Assembly (NCBI GenBank): GCA_013696185.1
Contig: JACCZA010000077.1
Span: 1-7,015, forward strand
Source of the DNA: Actinomycetota bacterium
GTDB taxonomy: Bacteria; Actinomycetota; Thermoleophilia; Gaiellales; Gaiellaceae
Length of the DNA: 7,015 nt
Direction of reading: 5' to 3'
A program made the translations under genes and the position numbers. The notes beneath the pieces are model-generated. The model was given only the letters and a program-made list of their open reading frames with translations. It was not told the DNA's origin and did not search any database. Of this stretch, positions 1-4,612 are shown piece after piece. Numbering within the stretch: position 1 is the first letter of the stretch; each line of letters opens with the position of its first letter.

Positions 1-4
1 GCAG

Positions 5-742
5 TTACCACGCCAGCTCGCGCAGCTGACCCTCGACCTTCTCAGCCATGTCACGGGCCTCGGACGATTCACGGAGTAGCCCGGCAACGGCGATTCGTAG
101 CGCGCGGCGGAGCTCGTCTCGCTCCACCGACCGGACGAGTGCATCGTCGAACGGTTCCAGGACTGCGGCGGGCAACCTGTCGTAGTCACGGCCGTACCCG
201 CCGTCGAGACCCCGGCGACGGCAAGCCAGTGCGAGTGCATGATCGCGGAGTGCGCTGATCCAATATTCCGCCTGCCACAACCGGCCTCGCTCGATGCAGG
301 AGCGCGCATGGAGCGCGTGGTGGACCGCGTACCCGAACAGGGAGCTCGCCGAGGGCGGTGAAGCGTGCGGCTTCTCGACGACCTCTCCGAACAGCAGCCT
401 GAACTTCGGCCCGCCCGCGCCGAAGTTGGACGCCGGCACGAACGAGAGATCGAGCTCCAGACAGCCCGGCAGCAGGAACACGCGGTAGGTGATCGGCCCG
501 CTCGCAAGATCGAACAACTGCACCGCGTCGAGCTCACGAAGGAGGTTCCGACTCCAGGCTTCGAGCAGCTCGGTCACGGACACGCCATCGGCGACCGCGA
601 ACATCAGGTCGACGTCGGACCAGCGGTCGCCTTCGTCGTGTGCAAGTGAGCCCAGGACCGCCCCGGCCACCACGCGCGGGTCGGACGACGCCATGTCCAG
701 CACGCGATCGCGCAGTCGGTCACGGTCGATGACGCTGAACAC
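5..742 (-). CDS. Nucleotidyltransferase-domain protein (Pol-beta superfamily)
   Basis: Predicted soluble nucleotidyltransferase of 245 aa. The N-terminal half shows the family signature: Gly31-Ser32, then Asp43-x-Asp45 (segment GSLAHDEGDRWSDVDL), and a likely third metal ligand Asp98 in LELDLSF. These residues are known in this superfamily to bind two metal ions and the nucleotide. The C-terminal half (about 130-245) looks helical, as in antibiotic-modifying and minimal nucleotidyltransferases. The substrate cannot be read from sequence; an aminoglycoside or lincosamide adenylyltransferase-like role is possible but unproven. I chose the GTG at 742 because GGAAG lies 7 nt upstream and it begins after rpmF ends. 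The frame stays open further upstream, but only by overlapping rpmF, and there is no ATG/GTG/TTG start between the rpmF stop and 742. It lies 41 bp downstream of rpmF without an obvious terminator, so it may be co-transcribed. The reading frame is intact and ends in TAA. Confidence 0.85.
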   Translation of the reverse strand: MFSVIDRDRLRDRVLDMASSDPRVVAGAVLGSLAHDEGDRWSDVDLMFAVADGVSVTELLEAWSRNLLRELDAVQLFDLASGPITYRVFLLPGCLELDLSFVPASNFGAGGPKFRLLFGEVVEKPHASPPSASSLFGYAVHHALHARSCIERGRLWQAEYWISALRDHALALACRRRGLDGGYGRDYDRLPAAVLEPFDDALVRSVERDELRRALRIAVAGLLRESSEARDMAEKVEGQLRELAW

Positions 743-783
743 GGTGTCGCTTCCGTCGCCGTAGGCGAGAAGCTCGATCTCTC

Positions 784-972
784 CTACGGAGCGGCGGTAC
801 GGAGCGGCTCGATCTCCCGACCCCGATAGGTCTTGCACGTGGGGCACATCTGGTGAGGCCGCTTCGGCTGGTGGCACACGGGGCACTCGTTGACGCGCGG
901 CGCCTCGATGCCGTGCTGGGCACGACGCTTGTCGCGGCGCGCCTTCGAGGTCTTCTTCTTGGGGACGGCCAT
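784..972 (-). CDS. rpmF: 50S ribosomal protein L32
   Basis: Small basic protein of the large ribosomal subunit, 62 aa, normal for the family. The N-terminus MAVPKKKTSKARRDKRRAQH is the classic L32 start. Cys30-x2-Cys33 and Cys43-x2-Cys46 form a zinc ribbon, so this is the zinc-binding form; zinc-independent paralogues lack these cysteines. The ATG has no recognisable Shine-Dalgarno sequence. An extended -10-like element 12 nt upstream would give a transcript with a very short leader. It follows the Nudix gene by 36 bp and precedes the nucleotidyltransferase. DUF177 and rpmF are a conserved pair in bacteria, but here the Nudix gene separates them. The usual downstream partner of rpmF in many genomes, plsX, is not present within the window. 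Confidence 0.97.
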   Translation of the reverse strand: MAVPKKKTSKARRDKRRAQHGIEAPRVNECPVCHQPKRPHQMCPTCKTYRGREIEPLRTAAP

Positions 973-984
973 GAGCGACGGCGG

Positions 985-993
985 AGTGTACCA
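985..993 (-). promoter_or_regulatory. Possible extended -10 promoter of rpmF
   Basis: On the minus strand TGG-TACACT reads as an extended -10 element (TGn followed by a 5/6 match to TATAAT), ending 12 nt before the rpmF ATG. Transcription would begin about 5-6 nt before the start codon. That fits the lack of a ribosome binding site and would be a near-leaderless mRNA, which is common in actinobacteria. No good -35 box is visible 16-18 nt upstream, so this rests on a short match only. Confidence 0.35.
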
Positions 994-997
994 GCGG

Positions 998-1011
998 CGG
1001 GCAGGCCCCTA
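998..1011 (-). repeat. Solo near-copy of the insertion-element terminus
   Basis: On the minus strand TAGGGGCCTGCCCG overlaps the Nudix stop codon (TAG at 1011-1009). It matches the TA plus first 12 bases of the terminal repeat found at 1981-1994 and 2134-2147 at 13 of 14 positions, and again the stop codon is TA plus the first G. No partner end is found nearby within the gap or rpmF. It could be a relic of an old insertion or a chance match in GC-rich DNA. Confidence 0.35.
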
Positions 1012-1467
1012 GTCGTCCCCTCCGCGCCGGCCGACTTCCCGACGGAGCACGAGCGACGCGAGGGCGCGAGGGCGGACGTCTCGCAGCGTCAGCTCGGCCA
1101 GAGGCAGCCAGACGGCCTCGTAGGTGCCCTTCCGCGTCCGCCCGCTCGTCCGCAGCTCCTCGCCGCGACCCGTGCCGAACCCTCCGCCCACGGAGCGCGC
1201 GCCGAAGTAGCGCATGTCGAGGCCGAGGTACTGCTCCGTGTGGACGTGACCCTCGAGCTCCACCTCGAGCCCGAGCTCCTCGCGCGCCTCCCGGATCGCT
1301 GCGTCCTCGAAGCTCTCGTCCGGATGCACCCCGCCGCCCGGAAAGAGGTAGTAGGTCCTGCCGTCCCGCACGCGCCGGATCAGCGCGACGCGCTCGCCCT
1401 CGACGAGGACGACGCCCGCCCTGCCGATCCGCCCGTCTCCGAACGGCCCCCTGGAGGCTCGGCTCAG
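1009..1467 (-). CDS. Nudix hydrolase
   Basis: Predicted 152-aa cytoplasmic hydrolase of nucleoside diphosphates linked to another moiety; the true substrate is not readable. The Nudix box G-x5-E-x7-REUxEExGU is complete at about residues 45-67 (GGVHPDE, then REAREELGL). It therefore has all the acidic residues that bind the catalytic divalent metal. The short single-domain size is typical. No ATG, GTG or TTG exists between the end of DUF177 and the conserved first strand (AGVVLVEGERVALIRR). The best start is CTG at 1467, which overlaps the DUF177 stop as CTGA, a pattern like the common ATGA coupling, with a weak GAGAG 5 nt upstream. In-frame GTGs at 1560 and 1569 would add an arginine-rich extension read out of frame from DUF177 and look false. 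It is probably translationally coupled to DUF177. The product is certain to family level; the start is uncertain. Confidence 0.88.
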   Translation of the reverse strand: MSRASRGPFGDGRIGRAGVVLVEGERVALIRRVRDGRTYYLFPGGGVHPDESFEDAAIREAREELGLEVELEGHVHTEQYLGLDMRYFGARSVGGGFGTGRGEELRTSGRTRKGTYEAVWLPLAELTLRDVRPRALASLVLRREVGRRGGDD

Positions 1468-1973
1468 AAGCGCTCTCGCAGCTCGGCGAGTGCCGCCCAG
1501 CGCGGGTCCTCGACGGCGTCCTCGTGCTCGTGCGGCTCCTCGTTCAGATCCTTGCCGCACACGGGACACAGACCGGCGCAGTCCGGCCGGCAGAGGATCT
1601 GCTCGGGTAGAGCAAGGACGACCAGGTCGTGCGCCCACCCGGAGAGGTCGAGTCGCTCGTCGACCACGTACGGCGTCCGGAGCTCCTCCTCCGCCGACGG
1701 GTCGGTTGCCTGGTACTCGCGCCCCGACAGCTCGCGGTCGACGACGGCGTCGGCCAGGCAGCGCTGGCACGGGCCGTGCAGGCGGGCGTGGAAGCGCAGC
1801 TCGAAGACCGTGCCCGTGCTCGCGCGGATCGCCCGGAAGTCGGCGGCGGCCCGCTCGGGCACCGGCAGATAGAGCTCGCCGCCGAGCTCGACCGGTCGGA
1901 GCTGCACCTCCTGCTCGTCCCTGTACTCCTCCCCCGAGCGGAGCCTCAGCCCGCGGAGGTGAACGCTGGTCAT
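1464..1973 (-). CDS. DUF177 / YceD family protein
   Basis: Protein of 169 aa in the DUF177 (YceD, large ribosomal RNA accumulation) family. In bacteria and plastids this family is linked to 23S rRNA accumulation and is usually encoded next to rpmF. Visible cysteines are Cys69-x2-Cys72 (GPCQRC) and the family-typical cluster Cys128, Cys132, Cys136, Cys139 (CRPDCAGLCPVCGKDLNE), probably metal-binding. The acidic segment after it (EEPHEHEDAVEDPRW) is also typical. The ATG at 1973 has a weak AAGG 4 nt upstream. The TA-flanked insertion ends just 7 bp before the ATG, so the natural leader is now separated from pheS by the element. The 3' end overlaps the Nudix gene by 4 bp if the CTG start is right. 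Biochemical function is not established by the sequence. Confidence 0.9.
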   Translation of the reverse strand: MTSVHLRGLRLRSGEEYRDEQEVQLRPVELGGELYLPVPERAAADFRAIRASTGTVFELRFHARLHGPCQRCLADAVVDRELSGREYQATDPSAEEELRTPYVVDERLDLSGWAHDLVVLALPEQILCRPDCAGLCPVCGKDLNEEPHEHEDAVEDPRWAALAELRERF

Positions 1974-1982
1974 GTCGCCTTA

Positions 1983-2002
1983 GGGGCCTGTCCGCAAAAT
2001 GG
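1983..2002 (+). repeat. Left terminal inverted repeat of the insertion
   Basis: GGGGCCTGTCCGCAAAATGG, preceded by TA. It pairs with the right end (2126-2145) at 17 of 20 positions; differences are at positions 13, 16 and 17. Confidence 0.8.
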
Positions 2003-2051
2003 CTCGGGGCGCCTGGAAGGCGTGAGGCACCACGATGCTGCGTCCTCGGTC

Positions 2052-2077
2052 GCGCCGATATGTCCTCATACCGACGC
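2052..2077 (-). repeat. Central stem-loop of the insertion
   Basis: The arms 2052-2062 and 2067-2077 with a 4-nt loop lie exactly at the element's midpoint. In a minus-strand RNA (the direction of pheS and DUF177) all 11 positions can pair, two as G-U wobbles; in plus-strand RNA the same two would be C-A mismatches. A 9-bp direct repeat CTGCGTCCT flanks the stem at 2038-2046 and 2081-2089. A further imperfect inverted repeat (8 of 9 positions) lies at 2021-2029 and 2090-2098. Confidence 0.6.
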
Positions 2078-2125
2078 TCCCTGCGTCCTTGCCTCGCGGC
2101 ACCTCCCGCGTCCCAGTCACCGCAA

Positions 2126-2145
2126 CCACCTTACGGACAGGCCCC
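2126..2145 (-). repeat. Right terminal inverted repeat of the insertion
   Basis: On the minus strand GGGGCCTGTCCGTAAGGTGG, preceded by TA. Its outermost base is also the third base of the pheS stop codon. Confidence 0.8.
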
Positions 2146-3176
2146 TAGAACTGCCTCAGGACGCGGAGGTCGTTCTCCCAGAGCAGGCGGATGTCCGGCA
2201 GGTTGTGCCGCAGCTGGGCGACCCGCTCGAGGCCGCAGCCGAACGCGAAGCCCGACCATTCGTCGGCGTCGACGCCGACATTCGCGAGGACGGCGGGATC
2301 GACCATGCCGGACCCGCCCATCTCGAGCCAGCCGCTCTGCCGGCACGTGGTGCAACCGGCCCCGTCGCAGATGCCGCACGAGACGTCGGGCTCCATCGAG
2401 GGCTCCGTGAAGGGGAAGTAGTGCGTGCGGAAGCGGACGCGGCGCTCCTCGCCGTAGAGGGCGCGCATGACGTGCAGCAGGGTCCCCTTCAAGTCGGCGA
2501 GCGTGAGCCCGCGGTCAACGGCGAGGCCCTCGAACTGATGGAAGATCGGGTAGTGCGTGGCATCGATCGCGTCGCGGCGGTAGCAGCGGCCGATCGAGAC
2601 CATGTAGATGGGCGGCTCCCGCTCCTCGAGGGCGTGGATCTGCGACGGCGAGGTCTCCGTGCGCAGGACGACCTCGTGGTCGAGGAAGAACGAGTCGCGC
2701 GGCGAGCGCGCCGGGTGCCAGGGCGGGAAGGCGAGCTTGTCGAAGTTGTACTCGGTGGTCTCCACCTCGCGGTCGTAGCGCACCTCGTAGCCGAGGCCGA
2801 GGAACGCGTCCTCGACCTCTCGCCGCACCTGGGTGATCGGGTGCAGCGTGCCCCGGGGGGGTGCGCTCCCCGGCAGCGTGACGTCGAGGGCGTCGGCGCC
2901 GAGCGCGCGCTCGAGCTCCGCCCGCTCGAGCTGCCGGGAACGCTCCTCGAGCGCCTCCTCGAGCCGCCCTCGCAGCGCGTTCAGCGCCAGGCCGCCCTCA
3001 CGGTCGCGGACACCTCGAAGCGCCTGCTTGAGCCGGCTCTTGCGGCCGAGGTAACGGACGCGCGCCTCGTCGAGCTCGCTCGTCGTGGCGGCGCCGGAGA
3101 TCGCGCCCGCCGCCTCGGATTCGAGCGCCTCGAGCTCCACCTCGGCGACTGTACCTACGGGTCCTTCGCTCCTCAT
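2145..3176 (-). CDS. pheS: Phenylalanine--tRNA ligase alpha subunit
   Basis: Catalytic subunit of the alpha2-beta2 enzyme that charges tRNA-Phe in the cytoplasm; 343 aa, normal length. A helical tRNA-binding N-terminal region (about 1-95) precedes a class II catalytic core. Visible motifs are HPAR at 154-157, LRTETSPSQIH at 171-181, motif 2 around GRCYRRDAIDATHYPIFHQ (196-214), and motif 3 GFAFGCGLERVAQL (309-322) followed by the family ending PDIRLLWENDLRVLRQF. A cysteine set at 267, 270, 275 and 278 before GWLEMGGSGMV resembles that of many bacterial PheS proteins. The ATG at 3176 has a strong AGGAGG 4 nt upstream. The protein ends at the expected place, but its TAG stop is made from the TA target plus the insertion element. 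The beta-subunit gene pheT, normally directly downstream, is absent; DUF177 follows instead. Confidence 0.98.
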   Translation of the reverse strand: MRSEGPVGTVAEVELEALESEAAGAISGAATTSELDEARVRYLGRKSRLKQALRGVRDREGGLALNALRGRLEEALEERSRQLERAELERALGADALDVTLPGSAPPRGTLHPITQVRREVEDAFLGLGYEVRYDREVETTEYNFDKLAFPPWHPARSPRDSFFLDHEVVLRTETSPSQIHALEEREPPIYMVSIGRCYRRDAIDATHYPIFHQFEGLAVDRGLTLADLKGTLLHVMRALYGEERRVRFRTHYFPFTEPSMEPDVSCGICDGAGCTTCRQSGWLEMGGSGMVDPAVLANVGVDADEWSGFAFGCGLERVAQLRHNLPDIRLLWENDLRVLRQF

Positions 3177-3270
3177 CGTGCCTCCTCGACTCGTGCTGGG
3201 GTTCGTGGAGAGCCCCGGTCGAGCGTCGGAGGCGGGCGGCGCTACCGCGCGGAGGCGGCTGCCGTCGGCA

Positions 3271-3289
3271 CCCCGGCCTCGAGCCGGGG
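3271..3289. other. GC-rich hairpin in the pheS leader
   Basis: CCCCGGC-CTCGA-GCCGGGG is a perfect 7-bp stem with a 5-nt loop about 95 bp upstream of pheS. There is no T-run on either strand, so it is not a classical intrinsic terminator. It could be leader structure or simply a by-product of base composition. Confidence 0.35.
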
Positions 3290-3331
3290 CCGCAGAAACA
3301 GAGCCGGTCGGACGCGCTCGCTCATACCGTC

Positions 3332-3337
3332 AGGATA
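3332..3337 (-). promoter_or_regulatory. Weak -10 candidate for pheS
   Basis: TATCCT on the minus strand matches TATAAT at four of six positions. Transcription would begin near 3325 and give a leader of about 150 nt before pheS. No good -35 box is visible, so this is tentative. Confidence 0.25.
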
Positions 3338-3343
3338 GCGCCT

Positions 3344-4051
3344 GTGAGCGCCTACGACGCGATCGCCGAGCTCTACGACCCCTGGAGCCGCACCGTGGTC
3401 GAGGACGTCGACTTCTACACGGGCCTCGCGCAGGAGGCGGGTGGCCCGATCGTCGAGCTGGGCGTGGGCACGGGCCGGATCGCCATCCCGACCGCAGCGG
3501 CCGGCGTGCGCGTGATCGGCGTCGACTCCTCCCCCGGGATGCTCGAGGTCTGCAGGGAGCGCGCCCGGCTCGCGGGGGTCGAGGCGCTCCTCGATCTGCG
3601 CCTCGGGGACCTGCGCGACCCGCCCGTCGAGGAACGGGTGCGGCTCGTCACGTGCCCCTTCCGCGCGTTCCTCCACCTGTCCGACGACGGGGAGCGGCTG
3701 CGAGCGCTCGGCGCGGCGCGCCGGCTGCTCGAGCCCCGCGGCCGGCTCGTCTTCGACGTCTTCCAGCCCGGCGCCGACGACGTGGCCGAGACACACGCGC
3801 GCTGGATCGAGCGCGAGCCGGGGATCTTCGAGCGCGCCGACTGGGACGAGGAGCGGCGACTGCTGACCCTCTCGGTGCGAGGGCCCTCCGGCGCCACGAC
3901 GATGGCGCTCTCCTGGATCGGTGCCGCCGAGTGGCGCTCCCTGCTCGGCCGGGCGGGCTTCGAGCTCGAGGCCCTGTACGGCTGGTTCGACTCCCGTCCC
4001 TACCGCGGCGGCGACGACATGGTCTGGGTCGCCCGCCGTCCCCCGGAGTAG
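3344..4051 (+). CDS. Class I SAM-dependent methyltransferase
   Basis: Predicted 235-aa cytoplasmic methyltransferase with a Rossmann-like fold. Motif I is VELGVGTGRIA (37-47), the glycine-rich loop that binds S-adenosylmethionine. Asp61 at the end of strand 2 (VIGVDSS) would bind the ribose hydroxyls, and Asp89 in RLGDLRD is the usual adenine-side acidic position. Motif IV region CPFRAFLHL (104-112) and strand 5 GRLVFDVF (133-140) follow. The C-terminal half (about 140-235) probably shapes the substrate site. The substrate is unknown; the pattern is like generic small-molecule methyltransferases (Methyltransf_11/25 type). The GTG start has AGGA 8 nt upstream, and translation gives the normal YDAIAELYDPWS beginning. 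It is the first gene of a plus-strand set, 9 bp ahead of lemA, and divergent from pheS. Sharing a transcript with lemA does not prove shared function. Confidence 0.92.
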   Translation: MSAYDAIAELYDPWSRTVVEDVDFYTGLAQEAGGPIVELGVGTGRIAIPTAAAGVRVIGVDSSPGMLEVCRERARLAGVEALLDLRLGDLRDPPVEERVRLVTCPFRAFLHLSDDGERLRALGAARRLLEPRGRLVFDVFQPGADDVAETHARWIEREPGIFERADWDEERRLLTLSVRGPSGATTMALSWIGAAEWRSLLGRAGFELEALYGWFDSRPYRGGDDMVWVARRPPE

Positions 4052-4060
4052 GCTGGCACG

Positions 4061-4612
4061 GTGCCCGTAGCCATCGTGGCGGTTGCGGTCCTCGTCGGGC
4101 TCGCCCTCCTCGTGGTCGTCCTCTACAACCGGCTCGTGCGGCTGCGGAACCGCGCAGAGAACGCCTGGGCGCAGGTCGACGTCCAGCTGGGCCGCCGCTA
4201 CGACCTCGTCCCCAACCTCGTCGAGACGGTCAAGGGCTATGCCGCCCACGAGCGCGCGACCTTCGAGGAGGTGACGCGCGCGCGCACCCGTGCCCAGGAG
4301 GCGCGCACGGTCGAGCAGCAGGCCGAGGCCGAGAACGTGCTGACGGCGGCGATCGGACGGCTGTTCGCGGTCGCGGAGGCCTATCCCGAGCTGCGGGCGA
4401 GCGAGAGCTTCCGGCAGCTGGGGAGCCAGCTCGAGGAGACCGAGGGCCGGATCGCCGTCTCGCGTCAGGTCTACAACGACACGGTGCTGACCTACGACAC
4501 CGCGCTCGAGACCGTCCCGACCAACCTCGTCGGGAGCCTCTTCGGCTTCGAGCCGAGGGCCTACTTCGAGGTGGAGGAACCGGCGCGGGAGGCGCCGCAG
4601 GTGCGCTTCTGA
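4061..4612 (+). CDS. lemA: LemA family membrane protein
   Basis: LemA-type protein of 183 aa, usual length. One N-terminal transmembrane helix (about residues 3-22) is followed by a long helical domain in the typical outside orientation. The family signature is clear: NRAENAWAQVDVQLGRRYDLVPNLVETVKGYAAHE (residues 30-64), then FRQLGSQLEETEGRIAVSRQVYND and the ending VPTNLVGSLFGFEPRAYFE. The molecular function of LemA proteins is not settled; they often lie next to DUF2207 or TPM-domain membrane proteins, as here. The GTG start is chosen because translation begins directly with the membrane helix; GGAG lies 12 nt upstream, which is rather far. Its TGA stop shares one base with the next gene's ATG (TGATG), so translation of the two is likely coupled. 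Confidence 0.95.
   Translation: MPVAIVAVAVLVGLALLVVVLYNRLVRLRNRAENAWAQVDVQLGRRYDLVPNLVETVKGYAAHERATFEEVTRARTRAQEARTVEQQAEAENVLTAAIGRLFAVAEAYPELRASESFRQLGSQLEETEGRIAVSRQVYNDTVLTYDTALETVPTNLVGSLFGFEPRAYFEVEEPAREAPQVRF

Larger units (their letters stand above)
1983..2145. mobile_element. 163-bp TA-flanked MITE-like insertion
   Basis: Non-coding element between pheS and DUF177. Its ends are inverted repeats: 20 bp with 17 matches (first 12 identical, GGGGCCTGTCCG), flanked on both sides by TA (1981-1982 and 2146-2147) as expected for a TA target duplication. No transposase is encoded, so it would be a non-autonomous element mobilised in trans. TA duplications are known for IS630/mariner-type and some IS5-family transposases; I cannot say which. 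The interior is also palindromic: an 11-bp stem lies at the exact centre. On the minus strand the pheS stop codon TAG is the duplicated TA plus the element's first G. Taking out the element and one TA gives TTC-TAA-GGCGAC-ATG, i.e. pheS stop and DUF177 start 6 bp apart. Confidence 0.75.
3177..3343. other. Divergent intergenic region between pheS and the methyltransferase
   Basis: 167 bp holding the start signals for both strands. It contains a GC hairpin at 3271-3289, a TATCCT -10 candidate on the minus strand at 3332-3337, and AGGA 8 nt before the methyltransferase GTG. On the minus strand a 27-codon ORF (ATG at 3325, stop at 3242) lies in the would-be pheS leader. It has a single Phe codon, so it is not a Phe-rich attenuator peptide, and I do not call it a gene. 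I see no convincing plus-strand promoter. Confidence 0.6.

Noticed and set aside
743..886. Longer N-terminus for the nucleotidyltransferase
   Set aside because: It would overlap nearly half of rpmF in another frame, and the catalytic domain is complete from the GTG at 742 with its own GGAAG site.
2035..2148. 37-codon plus-strand ORF inside the insertion, ending at its right border
   Set aside because: No ribosome binding site and no recognisable domain. Its TAG stop falls on the terminal repeat by chance; a transposase would be far larger.
3242..3325. Leader peptide for Phe attenuation of pheS
   Set aside because: Only one Phe codon among 27 and no terminator-like hairpin with a U-tract follows.
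1629..3338. 569-codon plus-strand open frame antisense to pheS and DUF177
   Set aside because: It mirrors the codon pattern of the real minus-strand genes and shows no recognisable domain.
3242..4249. 335-codon minus-strand frame across the methyltransferase
   Set aside because: Antisense shadow of the methyltransferase gene; the acidic, proline-rich translation lacks any family signature.
3085..4611. Upstream extension of the DUF2207 frame over the methyltransferase and lemA
   Set aside because: The frame is open but its translation is low-complexity Arg/Ala/Gly, and both underlying genes are clear. The signal peptide starts at 4612.
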